This document shows positions 15,838 to 24,174 of a stretch of DNA of 64,000 bases, one piece after another (within the stretch, counting starts at the first letter, position 1; every line of letters starts with the position of its first letter). The stretch is from Methylobacillus caricis. GTDB lineage: Bacteria; Pseudomonadota; Gammaproteobacteria; Burkholderiales; Methylophilaceae. The stretch spans positions 310,001 to 374,000 of the forward strand of contig NZ_JAJAVD010000001.1 of assembly GCF_020532705.1 (NCBI RefSeq), in the 5' to 3' direction. The notes beneath the pieces were generated by a model. The model did not search any database. It was not told the DNA's origin and was given only the letters and a program-made list of their open reading frames with translations. Position numbers and translations under genes: made by a program.

Positions 15838-16758
15838 TTAAACCAGGGTCAGCCAGTCCTGATGTTTGGCGGACTTGCCTTTGACTACATCAAAGTACAG
15901 GGTTTGAAGTTTTTCAGTGATGGGGCCGCGTTTGCCATTGCCAATTGCGCGGTTATCCAGTTCGCGAATCGGTGTGACTTCAGCGGCAGTTCCCGTGAAA
16001 AATGCCTCATCAGCAGAGTAGACTTCATCGCGGGTAATACGCTTTTCAATTACCTGCAGGCCAATTTCTTCCGCTAACTGCACAATGGTATCGCGGGTGA
16101 TCCCTTCAAGCGCACTGGTGAGGTCTGGCGTGTAGAGCTTGCCATTACGCACGATGAATATGTTTTCGCCGGAACCTTCAGCGACAAACCCGTCAACATC
16201 CAATAGCAATGCTTCGTCGTAACCGTCATGGGCGGCTTCTTGATGGGCCAGAATGGAGTTCATGTAGTTGCCGTTGGCCTTTGCCTTGCACATCGTAATA
16301 TTGACGTGATGGCGTGCGAAGGAGGAAGTCTTGACGCGGATACCATTCTGGATAGCAGCATCGCCCATGTATGCGCCCCAGGTCCAGGCAGCCACAATCA
16401 CGTGGGTGGATAGGGTTTTTGCAGAAATACCCATCGCCTCTGCGCCGTAGAATGCCATCGGGCGCATGTAGGCAGATTCAAGATTGTTCTCGCGTACAGC
16501 AGCCTTTTGCGCTTCAATGAGGGTGGCTTTGTCAAAAGGCATTTTCATGCCCAGAATATGGGCAGAGCGGAACAAACGGTCCGTATGCTCCTTGAGGCGG
16601 AAAATGGCCGTGCCCTTGTCAGTCTTGTAAGCGCGTACGCCTTCAAATACACCCATACCATAGTGTAGCGTGTGGGTGAGAACATGGGTGGTTGCTTCGC
16701 GCCAAGGTACCATTTTCCCATCATACCAAATCAGACCATCGCGGTCGGCCATCGACAT
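15838..16758 (-). CDS. ilvE: Branched-chain amino acid aminotransferase
   Basis: PLP fold-type IV transaminase (306 aa) for the last step of leucine, isoleucine and valine synthesis. GLIWYDGKMVPW and LHYGMGVFEGVRAY start the protein. The PLP lysine lies in CKAKANGNYMNS, and EGSGENIFIV with GITRDTIVQLA form the cofactor phosphate site. Full length for the family. Confidence 0.95.
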   Translation of the reverse strand: MSMADRDGLIWYDGKMVPWREATTHVLTHTLHYGMGVFEGVRAYKTDKGTAIFRLKEHTDRLFRSAHILGMKMPFDKATLIEAQKAAVRENNLESAYMRPMAFYGAEAMGISAKTLSTHVIVAAWTWGAYMGDAAIQNGIRVKTSSFARHHVNITMCKAKANGNYMNSILAHQEAAHDGYDEALLLDVDGFVAEGSGENIFIVRNGKLYTPDLTSALEGITRDTIVQLAEEIGLQVIEKRITRDEVYSADEAFFTGTAAEVTPIRELDNRAIGNGKRGPITEKLQTLYFDVVKGKSAKHQDWLTLV

Positions 16759-16963
16759 CTTGTTTCTCCATACCTATGCAAGCTAAAGGTCTAATTGTAA
16801 ACGCAAGGCCTTGTACTTGGATAGCAGGACAGGCAAATATAGGAAGCAAGATCGATAAATTTTTTCTTTAGTAATGTTGGCTGGATAGCAGCATTCTATT
16901 GCTGAAGTTTATCGGAAGACAGGTTTAGTACGCATGCTAATAGTTGACTGCCGTAGTAGGACA

Positions 16964-17026
16964 TTAACCACTTTTAAATTATGGTTAATAGGGGTAGAAT
17001 TAAATCCATAAAGTTTTTGTGGTTAA
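16964..17026 (+). promoter_or_regulatory. Repeated TTAACCA/TGGTTAA elements upstream of ompW
   Basis: TTAACCA (16964-16970) and TGGTTAA (16982-16988) form a perfect inverted repeat with an 11-bp centre; a second TGGTTAA lies at 17020-17026, ending 16 bp before the ompW start. The arrangement suggests an operator covering the promoter. I see no FNR-type TTGAT-N4-ATCAA site. The binding protein is unknown. Confidence 0.4.
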
Positions 17027-17042
17027 TTGTCGAGGTGAGAGT

Positions 17043-17705
17043 ATGATGAAAATTAAAAGTACGGCGTTGTTGATTTGTGGCCTGATGTCATCAGGGTTGG
17101 TGATGGCCGAGGCAGGAGATTGGGTGGTGCGTGCCCGGGCGGTGAATGTCAGTCCTAACGAAGATAGCAAGCTGGGTGACTATACCAATAGCTTGCTTGG
17201 TGCGGGCGCGGGATCCAAGCTTGAGGTGAGCGACAAGGTGATTCCTGAGCTCGATATTTCCTATTATGTCACCAAGAATATAGCCTTGGAGCTGGTGCTG
17301 GCACTAGGTACCCGTCATAACGTTGGCATCAAGGGCGCCAATGGTGTGGCGAGCGAAGACCTGGGATCAGTCAATTTGTTGCCTCCCACACTGACTGCCC
17401 AGTGGCATTTCCGCCCCGACCAGGCTTTTGACCCGTATGTAGGGGCAGGTGTCAATTACACCCGCTTCATGGATAACGGTCTGCATTCTGACCAGTTGAA
17501 TCAGGATATCCGTGTTGAACGTAATAGCTGGGGCCCTGCATTGCAGGCCGGATTTGACTACAACCTGCCTGATGGCTGGTTGATCAATGCGGATATCAAA
17601 TATCTCTGGATTGATACTGATATCAAGCTCAAGAACGGTCCCAAGATTGATAGCCTGGATATCAATCCATGGGTGGTTGGTTTTGGTTTTGGTAAGCGTT
17701 TCTAA
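17043..17705 (+). CDS. ompW: OmpW family outer-membrane protein
   Basis: Small eight-stranded beta-barrel (220 aa) of the OmpW family, thought to pass small hydrophobic molecules. Signal peptide MMKIKSTALLICGLMSSGLV ending VMAEA; GDWVVRARAVNVSP and LPPTLTAQWHFRPDQAFDPYVGAG-type sequence are typical (given here in part), and the chain ends in KRF. The start at 17043 follows GAGGTGAG by a few bases. No terminator separates it from the Sco gene. Confidence 0.93.
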   Translation: MMKIKSTALLICGLMSSGLVMAEAGDWVVRARAVNVSPNEDSKLGDYTNSLLGAGAGSKLEVSDKVIPELDISYYVTKNIALELVLALGTRHNVGIKGANGVASEDLGSVNLLPPTLTAQWHFRPDQAFDPYVGAGVNYTRFMDNGLHSDQLNQDIRVERNSWGPALQAGFDYNLPDGWLINADIKYLWIDTDIKLKNGPKIDSLDINPWVVGFGFGKRF

Positions 17706-17798
17706 AATGTAGTTTATTTGTAACAAGCCTCAGGGTTTGGCTAAGTTGCTCAGGTGGCTGATAATGGCTGCCTGGGCGATTTGGCAAAGAGGTTTAGC

Positions 17799-18374
17799 GT
17801 GCGTAGATGGATGGTTGTTTTTCTGTCCTTGTTGGTGTTTGGCTGTGGGCAGGGCCGGCAGGAGGTGCAGTTATATGGGGCTGATGTCACAGGGGCCGAT
17901 ATATCTGGTGCATTTGAGTTGACGGACCACACTGGCAAGGTGCGGCATCTGGAAGACTTTCGGGGTAGGCTGGTGGCGGTGTTTTTTGGGTATACCCATT
18001 GTCCCGATGTATGCCCCACCACCATGTTGGCGATGGCCGATGCCATGAAGTTGCTGGGGGATAAGGCCGGCCAGGTGCAGGTGTTGTTTGTGACAGTGGA
18101 TCCTGAGCGGGATACGCAGCATGTGCTGGCGCAGTATGTACCTTCGTTTTATCCAAGTTTTATCGGATTGTACGGAACGGAGGCCCAGCTTAAAAGTGCA
18201 GCCAGCCAGTATCGGGTGGTGTATGTAAAACAGGTTTCTGAAGATGGTGGTGCATACACGGTGGATCATAGTGCGGGTGTGTATCTGTTTGACCGGAATG
18301 GGAAAATCAGAGCATATCTGAAACATGATCAATCGCCCGAGCAACTGGCGCATGATATTACCCAATTTTTTTAG
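17799..18374 (+). CDS. SCO1/SenC-type copper chaperone lipoprotein
   Basis: Membrane-anchored thioredoxin-fold protein (191 aa) that helps assemble the copper centre of respiratory oxidases. Copper ligands: the CxxxC in HCPDVCPTT and the distal His in [10 protein letters not shown] lipobox LVFGC follows a short hydrophobic signal. The GTG at 17799 is chosen because AGAGG precedes it and the signal sequence begins there; the ATG frame at 17754 adds residues without signal character. It lies 80 bp ahead of ccoN, fitting a role in cbb3 copper loading. Confidence 0.9.
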   Translation: MRRWMVVFLSLLVFGCGQGRQEVQLYGADVTGADISGAFELTDHTGKVRHLEDFRGRLVAVFFGYTHCPDVCPTTMLAMADAMKLLGDKAGQVQVLFVTVDPERDTQHVLAQYVPSFYPSFIGLYGTEAQLKSAASQYRVVYVKQVSEDGGAYTVDHSAGVYLFDRNGKIRAYLKHDQSPEQLAHDITQFF

Positions 18375-18454
18375 GGTTTTTCTTGTCCAAGGGATTGGAT
18401 ACGGAATATAATTTTGGGATTTTTCCAGTATGGATTTTGTGTGAGGAGACAGTA

Positions 18455-19912
18455 ATGGCAACGGCAAGCGTGACTACTGCTGGTGTTGGTACTAGTGAGC
18501 AATATAATTACGATATTGTCCGCAAGTTCGCCATCATGACGTTGGTCTGGGGTGCGATTGGTATGTTCGTGGGCGTTTATATCGCCTCGGAGCTTGCCTT
18601 CCCATTCCTGAATTTTGATAGTGCGTACATTACTTTCGGTCGTTTGCGCCCAGTACATACTAGTGGTGTGATTTTTGGTTTTGGTGGCAGCGCGTTGTTT
18701 GCTACCTCTTATTACGTGGTGCAGCGTACCTGTCAAGCCCGCCTGTTCGGCGGTGAGCGGCTTGCCAACTTCACGTTCTGGGGCTGGCAGGCGGCAGTAG
18801 CGCTATCTGCGCTGGGCTACATGTTCGGCTATACCCAGGCCCGTGAGTATGCTGAAATGGTATGGCCTGTAGACTTGCTGATCCTTGTGGTATGGGTAAG
18901 CTATCTGGCAATCTACGTTGGCACTCTGATGAAGCGTAAGCAACCGCACATTTATGTGGCCAACTGGTTCTATCTTGCCTTTATCCTGGCCACTGCGCTG
19001 CTTCACATTTTCAACAACCTGCAAGTGCCGGTAAAGCTGTTCTCGCTTGAGTCCTACAGCTTGTTCTCCGGTACCCAGGATGCGATGACGCAGTGGTGGT
19101 ATGGCCATAATGCGGTTGGTTTCTTCCTGACCGCTGCTTTCCTTGGGATGATGTACTACTTTGTTCCCAAGCAAGCCGGCCGTCCGGTCTACTCCTATCG
19201 CCTGTCCATCCTGCACTTCTGGGCAATCATCTTCCTTTACATGTGGGCTGGTGCGCATCACTTGCACTGGACTGCGTTGCCAGACTGGACAGGTACACTG
19301 GCGGCCACTTTCTCCATCATGCTCTTGCTGCCTTCCTGGGGCGGCATGATCAACGGCATCATGACCCTGTCAGGCGCCTGGGACAAGTTGCGTACTGATC
19401 CTGTTATCCGCTTCCTTATCGTGGCGCTTTCCTTCTATGGTATGTCAACCTTTGAAGGGCCCATGATGTCGCTGAAGGATGTGAATGCACTGTCGCACTA
19501 TACTGACTGGACTGTAGGTCACGTACATTCGGGCGCATTGGGCTGGGTTGCCATGATTACCTTTGGCAGCATGTATCACATGGTGCCACGTATCTGGAAT
19601 ACTCAAATGTATAGCTTGCGCCTGATCAATGTGCATTTCTGGCTTGCTACAATTGGCGTGCTGCTATATATCGTTGCGATGTGGATTTCCGGCATTATGC
19701 AGGGTTTGATGTGGCGTGCTTTCGATGACTTCGGTAACTTGCAGTACTCTTTTGTCGAGTCTGTTGCTGTAGCACATCCGTTTTATGTCATGCGTGCACT
19801 GGGCGGGGCGTTTTTCCTGACCGGCATGATCATCATGTGCTACAACATGTATAGGACCATCCGTCAGGGCAGCACAGAGGCTCATGCTGGCCTGAACGTG
19901 GCTACGGCCTGA
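18455..19912 (+). CDS. ccoN: cbb3-type cytochrome c oxidase subunit I
   Basis: Catalytic heme-copper subunit (485 aa) with 12 predicted membrane spans, reducing O2 to water at low oxygen. Heme and copper ligands are visible in [38 protein letters not shown] and [14 protein letters not shown]. The start at 18455 ([10 protein letters not shown]) has GAGGAG upstream. First gene of ccoNOQP. Confidence 0.97.
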   Translation: MATASVTTAGVGTSEQYNYDIVRKFAIMTLVWGAIGMFVGVYIASELAFPFLNFDSAYITFGRLRPVHTSGVIFGFGGSALFATSYYVVQRTCQARLFGGERLANFTFWGWQAAVALSALGYMFGYTQAREYAEMVWPVDLLILVVWVSYLAIYVGTLMKRKQPHIYVANWFYLAFILATALLHIFNNLQVPVKLFSLESYSLFSGTQDAMTQWWYGHNAVGFFLTAAFLGMMYYFVPKQAGRPVYSYRLSILHFWAIIFLYMWAGAHHLHWTALPDWTGTLAATFSIMLLLPSWGGMINGIMTLSGAWDKLRTDPVIRFLIVALSFYGMSTFEGPMMSLKDVNALSHYTDWTVGHVHSGALGWVAMITFGSMYHMVPRIWNTQMYSLRLINVHFWLATIGVLLYIVAMWISGIMQGLMWRAFDDFGNLQYSFVESVAVAHPFYVMRALGGAFFLTGMIIMCYNMYRTIRQGSTEAHAGLNVATA

Positions 19913-19953
19913 TAGGCGCTTGATTGTAAAGAGACAAGGTACTGGAGTTATTC

Positions 19954-20688
19954 ATGAAGCATGACAAAATTGAGCGCAACCTCGGCATCCTGCTGGTATT
20001 CACAATGCTGGCAATCAGTGCCGGGGGCATGGTCGAGATCATCCCGCTGTTCTTCATCAAGGAAACGATTGAGAAGGTGGAAGGCGTCCGCCCTTATACA
20101 CCTCTGGAGCAGCGCGGCCGTGATATCTATACCCGTGAGGGCTGCTATCTATGCCATTCACAAATGATCCGCCCGTTCCGCGATGAAGCATTGCGTTACG
20201 GCCATTACTCATTGGCTGCGGAGTCTAAGTACGACCATCCGTTCCAGTGGGGTTCCAAGCGTACAGGCCCGGATCTGGCGCGCGTCGGCGGCAAGTATTC
20301 GAACGACTGGCATACCCAGCATTTGATTGCCCCACGCTCACTGGTGCCGCAATCTGTCATGCCTAATTATCCATGGCTGGCCAAAACCAATCTGGACTAC
20401 TCCGATATTGAGCTACGCCTGAAGGCGTTACGTACGACGGGTGTTCCATATTCAAACAGCCAGGCTGAATATGAGCGCAATGTGAAGGATTTCGGTGAAG
20501 ATGTGGCCAAGACGCTGCATATTCCTGATGCGGAGAAGAACCTGGTGGCACAGGCCAAGCTGGGCAACTACGATACCGATCCAAGCAATATTACCGAGCT
20601 GGATGCGTTGGTTGCCTACTTGCAAGTGCTGGGCACCATGGTTGATTTCAAGAAATATGATGACGATTATTTCGTCAAATTCCGTTAA
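19954..20688 (+). CDS. ccoO: cbb3-type cytochrome c oxidase subunit II (monoheme cytochrome c)
   Basis: Membrane-anchored monoheme cytochrome c (244 aa) passing electrons from CcoP to CcoN. N-terminal anchor LGILLVFTMLAISAGGMVEI, heme site EGCYLCHSQMIRPF, and a distal axial Met in SVMPNYPWL. Starts 41 bp after ccoN. Confidence 0.97.
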   Translation: MKHDKIERNLGILLVFTMLAISAGGMVEIIPLFFIKETIEKVEGVRPYTPLEQRGRDIYTREGCYLCHSQMIRPFRDEALRYGHYSLAAESKYDHPFQWGSKRTGPDLARVGGKYSNDWHTQHLIAPRSLVPQSVMPNYPWLAKTNLDYSDIELRLKALRTTGVPYSNSQAEYERNVKDFGEDVAKTLHIPDAEKNLVAQAKLGNYDTDPSNITELDALVAYLQVLGTMVDFKKYDDDYFVKFR

Positions 20689-20699
20689 GAGGTTACACC

Positions 20700-20867
20700 A
20701 TGGAATGGTTGCTCTGGTTTACTCGATTTGAAAATACCAAGCCTTTGTCTTTGGCGATTTTCTTCATCGTTTTCTGCGGCATTCTGTTCTATGTCTTCGG
20801 AAGCAAGAAGCGTGGCGAGAGACTGGAAAGTCATAAAAACATCCCGCTACAAGACGACGAAATTTAG
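20700..20867 (+). CDS. ccoQ: cbb3-type oxidase subunit CcoQ
   Basis: A 55-aa protein beginning MEWLLWFTRFENTKPLS, with one membrane helix (about residues 17-33, LAIFFIVFCGILFYVF) and a charged tail ending QDDEI. It stabilises the oxidase complex. It begins 11 bp after ccoO and ends 15 bp before ccoP, with AGAGG upstream. Size, topology and position identify it. Confidence 0.92.
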   Translation: MEWLLWFTRFENTKPLSLAIFFIVFCGILFYVFGSKKRGERLESHKNIPLQDDEI

Positions 20868-20882
20868 TTAGGAAGAAGCATC

Positions 20883-21827
20883 ATGAGTCAGGATAAGGCT
20901 GCGACTACAACAACACCAAAGACCACAGGGCATAACTGGGATGGTATTGAGGAATACACCAACCCGCTTCCCACCTGGTGGATCTGGGGGTTTTACATTA
21001 CGTTTATCTTTACTGTCGTTTATTGGTTGTTCTATCCGGCGTGGCCAATTGGTGATAAGTTCACCAAGGGTATTCCCGGCTTGCATACCATTACCTATAA
21101 AGCCACTACGGTTGATGGCAAGGAAGTGGAGAAAACCACTCACTGGAATATGCGTTCCAAGTTCATGCACGAAATGAACGAGATGGAAGGTGTCCAAAAG
21201 CAATGGTTTGATAAAGTGGCTGCCATGTCCTTTGCCGATGTTTCCAAGGATGCCGAGCTGATGCAGTTTGTTAACTCTGCGGGCAAGACCCTTTTCTCGG
21301 ATAATTGCGCGCCATGTCACCAGGCAGGCGGTCAGGGCAAGATTGCTTTCTCGCCCAACCTGACCGACGATCACTGGCAGTTTGGCGGTACCTATGATGA
21401 AATCCAGCAAACCATCAATCATGGCCGCAAGGGTTTTATGCCTGCCTTCAAGGAAGTGCTGAATGAACAGCAGATTACTCAACTTGCCAACTATGTACTC
21501 AGCCTGTCTGGCGAGCCGCATGACGCTGCGTTTGCCACTGCCGGTGCACAGTTGTTCAAGAGCGAGGATGCTGGTTGCTATTATTGCCATGGCGAAAATG
21601 CCAAGGGCAATACGCAGATGGGTTCTGCCAACCTGACAGACAAAATCTGGTTGTGGGCGGATGTTCCTGGCAAGGCAACACAGGAAAGCAAACTTGCAGA
21701 GGTGAAGAAGGTCATTAGTGGCGGTCTTGACCGGGGCGTGATGCCAGCTTGGGGTGGTCGTCTCAAGCCAGAACAAATCAAGTTATTGACTGTCTACGTA
21801 CATGACAGTCTGGGCGGCGGAAAGTAA
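20883..21827 (+). CDS. ccoP: cbb3-type cytochrome c oxidase subunit III (diheme cytochrome c)
   Basis: A 314-aa diheme cytochrome c that accepts electrons for the oxidase. One N-terminal membrane helix (WWIWGFYITFIFTVVYW), then two heme sites CAPCH and CYYCH, each followed by an axial Met (GFMPAF, GVMPAW). Ribosome binding site AGGAAG. Last gene of ccoNOQP before a hairpin terminator. Confidence 0.97.
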   Translation: MSQDKAATTTTPKTTGHNWDGIEEYTNPLPTWWIWGFYITFIFTVVYWLFYPAWPIGDKFTKGIPGLHTITYKATTVDGKEVEKTTHWNMRSKFMHEMNEMEGVQKQWFDKVAAMSFADVSKDAELMQFVNSAGKTLFSDNCAPCHQAGGQGKIAFSPNLTDDHWQFGGTYDEIQQTINHGRKGFMPAFKEVLNEQQITQLANYVLSLSGEPHDAAFATAGAQLFKSEDAGCYYCHGENAKGNTQMGSANLTDKIWLWADVPGKATQESKLAEVKKVISGGLDRGVMPAWGGRLKPEQIKLLTVYVHDSLGGGK

Positions 21828-21845
21828 TACGAGTATGCTGAACGG

Positions 21846-21875
21846 TAAAGGCTCACGTTGTCGCGTGGGCCTTTA
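21846..21875 (+). terminator. Hairpin terminator after ccoP
   Basis: TAAAGGCTCACG (21846-21857) pairs with CGTGGGCCTTTA (21864-21875), with one G-T pair, around a 6-nt loop. The following T-tract is short, so some read-through into ccoG is likely. Confidence 0.65.
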
Positions 21876-21925
21876 TTACTTTTGCCCTAACCGCTACATT
21901 GAACAAGGGTAGTGATTCGAGATTT

Positions 21926-23365
21926 ATGGAAGCAACCAGTCCAGCAAGTCCTGTAAAAAAACCATCCCCGCTACTCAATCGGCAAATCCCGATTGTTACC
22001 CGTTCGGTTAAAGGAAAATTCCGTACATTCAAGACGGCCGTCATGGTGATTGCCTATTCGGTGTACTTCCTGCTGCCCTGGATGCCGTGGGAGCGCAGCA
22101 ATGCTGCAAGTCAAGCTTTGATGTTTGATCTTGAGTCACGCCGTTTTTTTATTTTCAATCTGGTGGTCTACCCCCAGGATATCTTCTGGCTTGCAATGCT
22201 GTTGTTTATTGCCGCGGCCTTGTTGTTTTTCACTACAGGCCTGATCGGGCGCGCCTGGTGCGGCTATTTCTGCTTCCAGACCTTATGGACAGATCTCTTT
22301 ATCATGATCGAGCGCTTGATACAGGGCGAGCGCCCAGCCCGGCTGCGGCTGATAAAACAGCCTTGGAATGCAGAAAAAATCCTTAAATTGGGTGGCTCGC
22401 ATTTTTTGATGATTCTGGTGTCATTCTGGACGGGCGTCACGTTCGCCGCTTATTTCACATATGCTCCCGACTTTGTTCACAATCTCTTTACCGGGCATGC
22501 AGCTGAGGCTGGTTATATCACCGTAGTGGTGTTGACCATTACCACCTATGTCGCCGCTGGTTTGTCCAGGGAGCACATTTGTACACTTGCCTGTCCTTAC
22601 GCACGCTTCCAGGGCGTGATGTATGAGCCGGACACGTTGGCGGTGGCTTATGATGTTCGTCGCGGGGAAGGCACAGCTGGCCGTATTGCCCCAGGCAAAG
22701 GCTTGCGTACCCGTGAAGAGCGCCAGGCTCAGGGCCATGGCGACTGCATAGATTGCGGTTTCTGTGTGCAGGTTTGTCCCACCGGGATTGATATCCGTGA
22801 CGGTCTGCAATACCAGTGCATTTCCTGCGGTTTGTGTATTGATGCCTGCAATAACATCATGGATTCCGTAGGTTCTCCGCGCGGGCTGATCCGCTATGAT
22901 TCCGAGCAGAACATCGCCAGTCCGGTGCCTCATAAGCCCAGGCTTGAATGGAAGCGTCCCAAGGTCCTGGGGTATGCAGCCTCGCTGGTGATAGCCTCAA
23001 TCATCCTGTTCTATAACATTGGTACCCGTAGTGATACCGAGGCCAATGTGCAGCAAGTTCGCCAGCCCCTGTTTGTCATGTTGTCCGATGGCAGCGTACG
23101 TAACCGCTACCAGGTCAATATCATCAATAAAACCGAACATGAGCAGCGTTATTACCTCAAAGTACAGGGTATTCCTGCGGAATCGCTGGATTTGGGGAAT
23201 ATTCCCGAGATCCGTGTCCGGGCAGGCAAGACGCTCAGCCTGAATGCCAAGGTGGATCTCACTAGTGAGCAAGCCAAGATGACCAAGCAGTTTTCATTCG
23301 TCGTCACTCCTACGATTGCAGAGGCTGAGCCTGTTGTGGTCAAAACCAACTTCCACAGCCATTAA
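21926..23365 (+). CDS. ccoG: Cytochrome c oxidase accessory protein CcoG (RdxA/FixG)
   Basis: A 479-aa membrane iron-sulfur protein implicated in copper reduction during cbb3 assembly. About five membrane spans. Cys motifs include WCGYFCFQTLW, CTLACPYARFQG and two 4Fe-4S ferredoxin motifs (CIDCGFCVQVCPTG, CISCGLCIDACNN). A C-terminal immunoglobulin-like periplasmic domain follows the last span. Start taken at the ATG at 21926 (MEATSPASP); an upstream in-frame TTG at 21899 has no better signal. Confidence 0.95.
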   Translation: MEATSPASPVKKPSPLLNRQIPIVTRSVKGKFRTFKTAVMVIAYSVYFLLPWMPWERSNAASQALMFDLESRRFFIFNLVVYPQDIFWLAMLLFIAAALLFFTTGLIGRAWCGYFCFQTLWTDLFIMIERLIQGERPARLRLIKQPWNAEKILKLGGSHFLMILVSFWTGVTFAAYFTYAPDFVHNLFTGHAAEAGYITVVVLTITTYVAAGLSREHICTLACPYARFQGVMYEPDTLAVAYDVRRGEGTAGRIAPGKGLRTREERQAQGHGDCIDCGFCVQVCPTGIDIRDGLQYQCISCGLCIDACNNIMDSVGSPRGLIRYDSEQNIASPVPHKPRLEWKRPKVLGYAASLVIASIILFYNIGTRSDTEANVQQVRQPLFVMLSDGSVRNRYQVNIINKTEHEQRYYLKVQGIPAESLDLGNIPEIRVRAGKTLSLNAKVDLTSEQAKMTKQFSFVVTPTIAEAEPVVVKTNFHSH

Positions 23366-23369
23366 TGAC

Positions 23370-24167
23370 ATGTTGAGCTCCATCCCACTACTAACCATTG
23401 CAGAAACCTTATTTGGTGGCTTGTTGTTTGCCATTGCCTTGTTTTTCATCGTCCGCCGCCTCGGGCTGTCCAATTTCTGGGCAGCGGTACTGAGTGGAGC
23501 ACTGCCGTTTGTTTGCTATATTGTTTATAGCACCCAGCATTGGGCAGGCGGAGACGTGATGGCAATCCATTTCGCGGTTTATCTTGCGAACGCCGGGTTG
23601 TTGGGAGTGTTTGGCGGCATGCAGCAGAAAAAGCAATCCATGCACTGGGCGCCCAAGTTGATAATAGGCTTTTTCATTTTCCTGGTGGTTTCCAACGCAG
23701 CGCTGTTGTCCATTGCCGGCAGGGGTCTGCCACAAAACTTGGCATCTGTATTCCTGCCTACTCCTGAAAACCAACGGGTACACACCGGATTTCCCGGTGT
23801 CATGCCACATGACCGTAACAAGAGCTACCAACCGCATCTGCAACAACTAGAACAGCAGCAGGAGCTGGGATGGCATTTAAGCCTGCAAGGGTTGGATGAG
23901 CTAAGGCCGGATCGTGGACAACGGGTTGGCGCAGTCTTGCAAGACAATGACGGCAAGGCTGTCACTGGTGCGGATGTGCAGCTGAATTTCTGGCGCATGG
24001 CCAACAGCCGTGATGACAAAATCTACGATGCCATTGAACAAGGCGGAGGTGAGTACATTAGTGAGGTAACTTTACCTGATTCTGGCCGCTGGGTCGTGGA
24101 GGTTTTAGTTAAGCAAGGCGATAAACGCTATCGAAAACAACAGTCGCTGTTTATAGGCGCTGAATAA
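23370..24167 (+). CDS. ccoH: FixH/CcoH family protein with an extra membrane domain
   Basis: A 265-aa protein starting 5 bp after ccoG. The C-terminal 120 residues (from about DELRPDRGQRVGAVL to the end) resemble the FixH beta-domain that helps cbb3 biogenesis. Usual CcoH proteins have one membrane helix and about 170 aa. This one has four hydrophobic helices in the first 125 residues (around AETLFGGLLFAIALFFIV, NFWAAVLSGALPFVCYIVY, VMAIHFAVYLANAGLLGVF and LIIGFFIFLVVSNAALLS). The assignment rests on position between ccoG and ccoI plus the C-terminal domain. Confidence 0.78.
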   Translation: MLSSIPLLTIAETLFGGLLFAIALFFIVRRLGLSNFWAAVLSGALPFVCYIVYSTQHWAGGDVMAIHFAVYLANAGLLGVFGGMQQKKQSMHWAPKLIIGFFIFLVVSNAALLSIAGRGLPQNLASVFLPTPENQRVHTGFPGVMPHDRNKSYQPHLQQLEQQQELGWHLSLQGLDELRPDRGQRVGAVLQDNDGKAVTGADVQLNFWRMANSRDDKIYDAIEQGGGEYISEVTLPDSGRWVVEVLVKQGDKRYRKQQSLFIGAE

Positions 24168-24174
24168 GGCCGCG

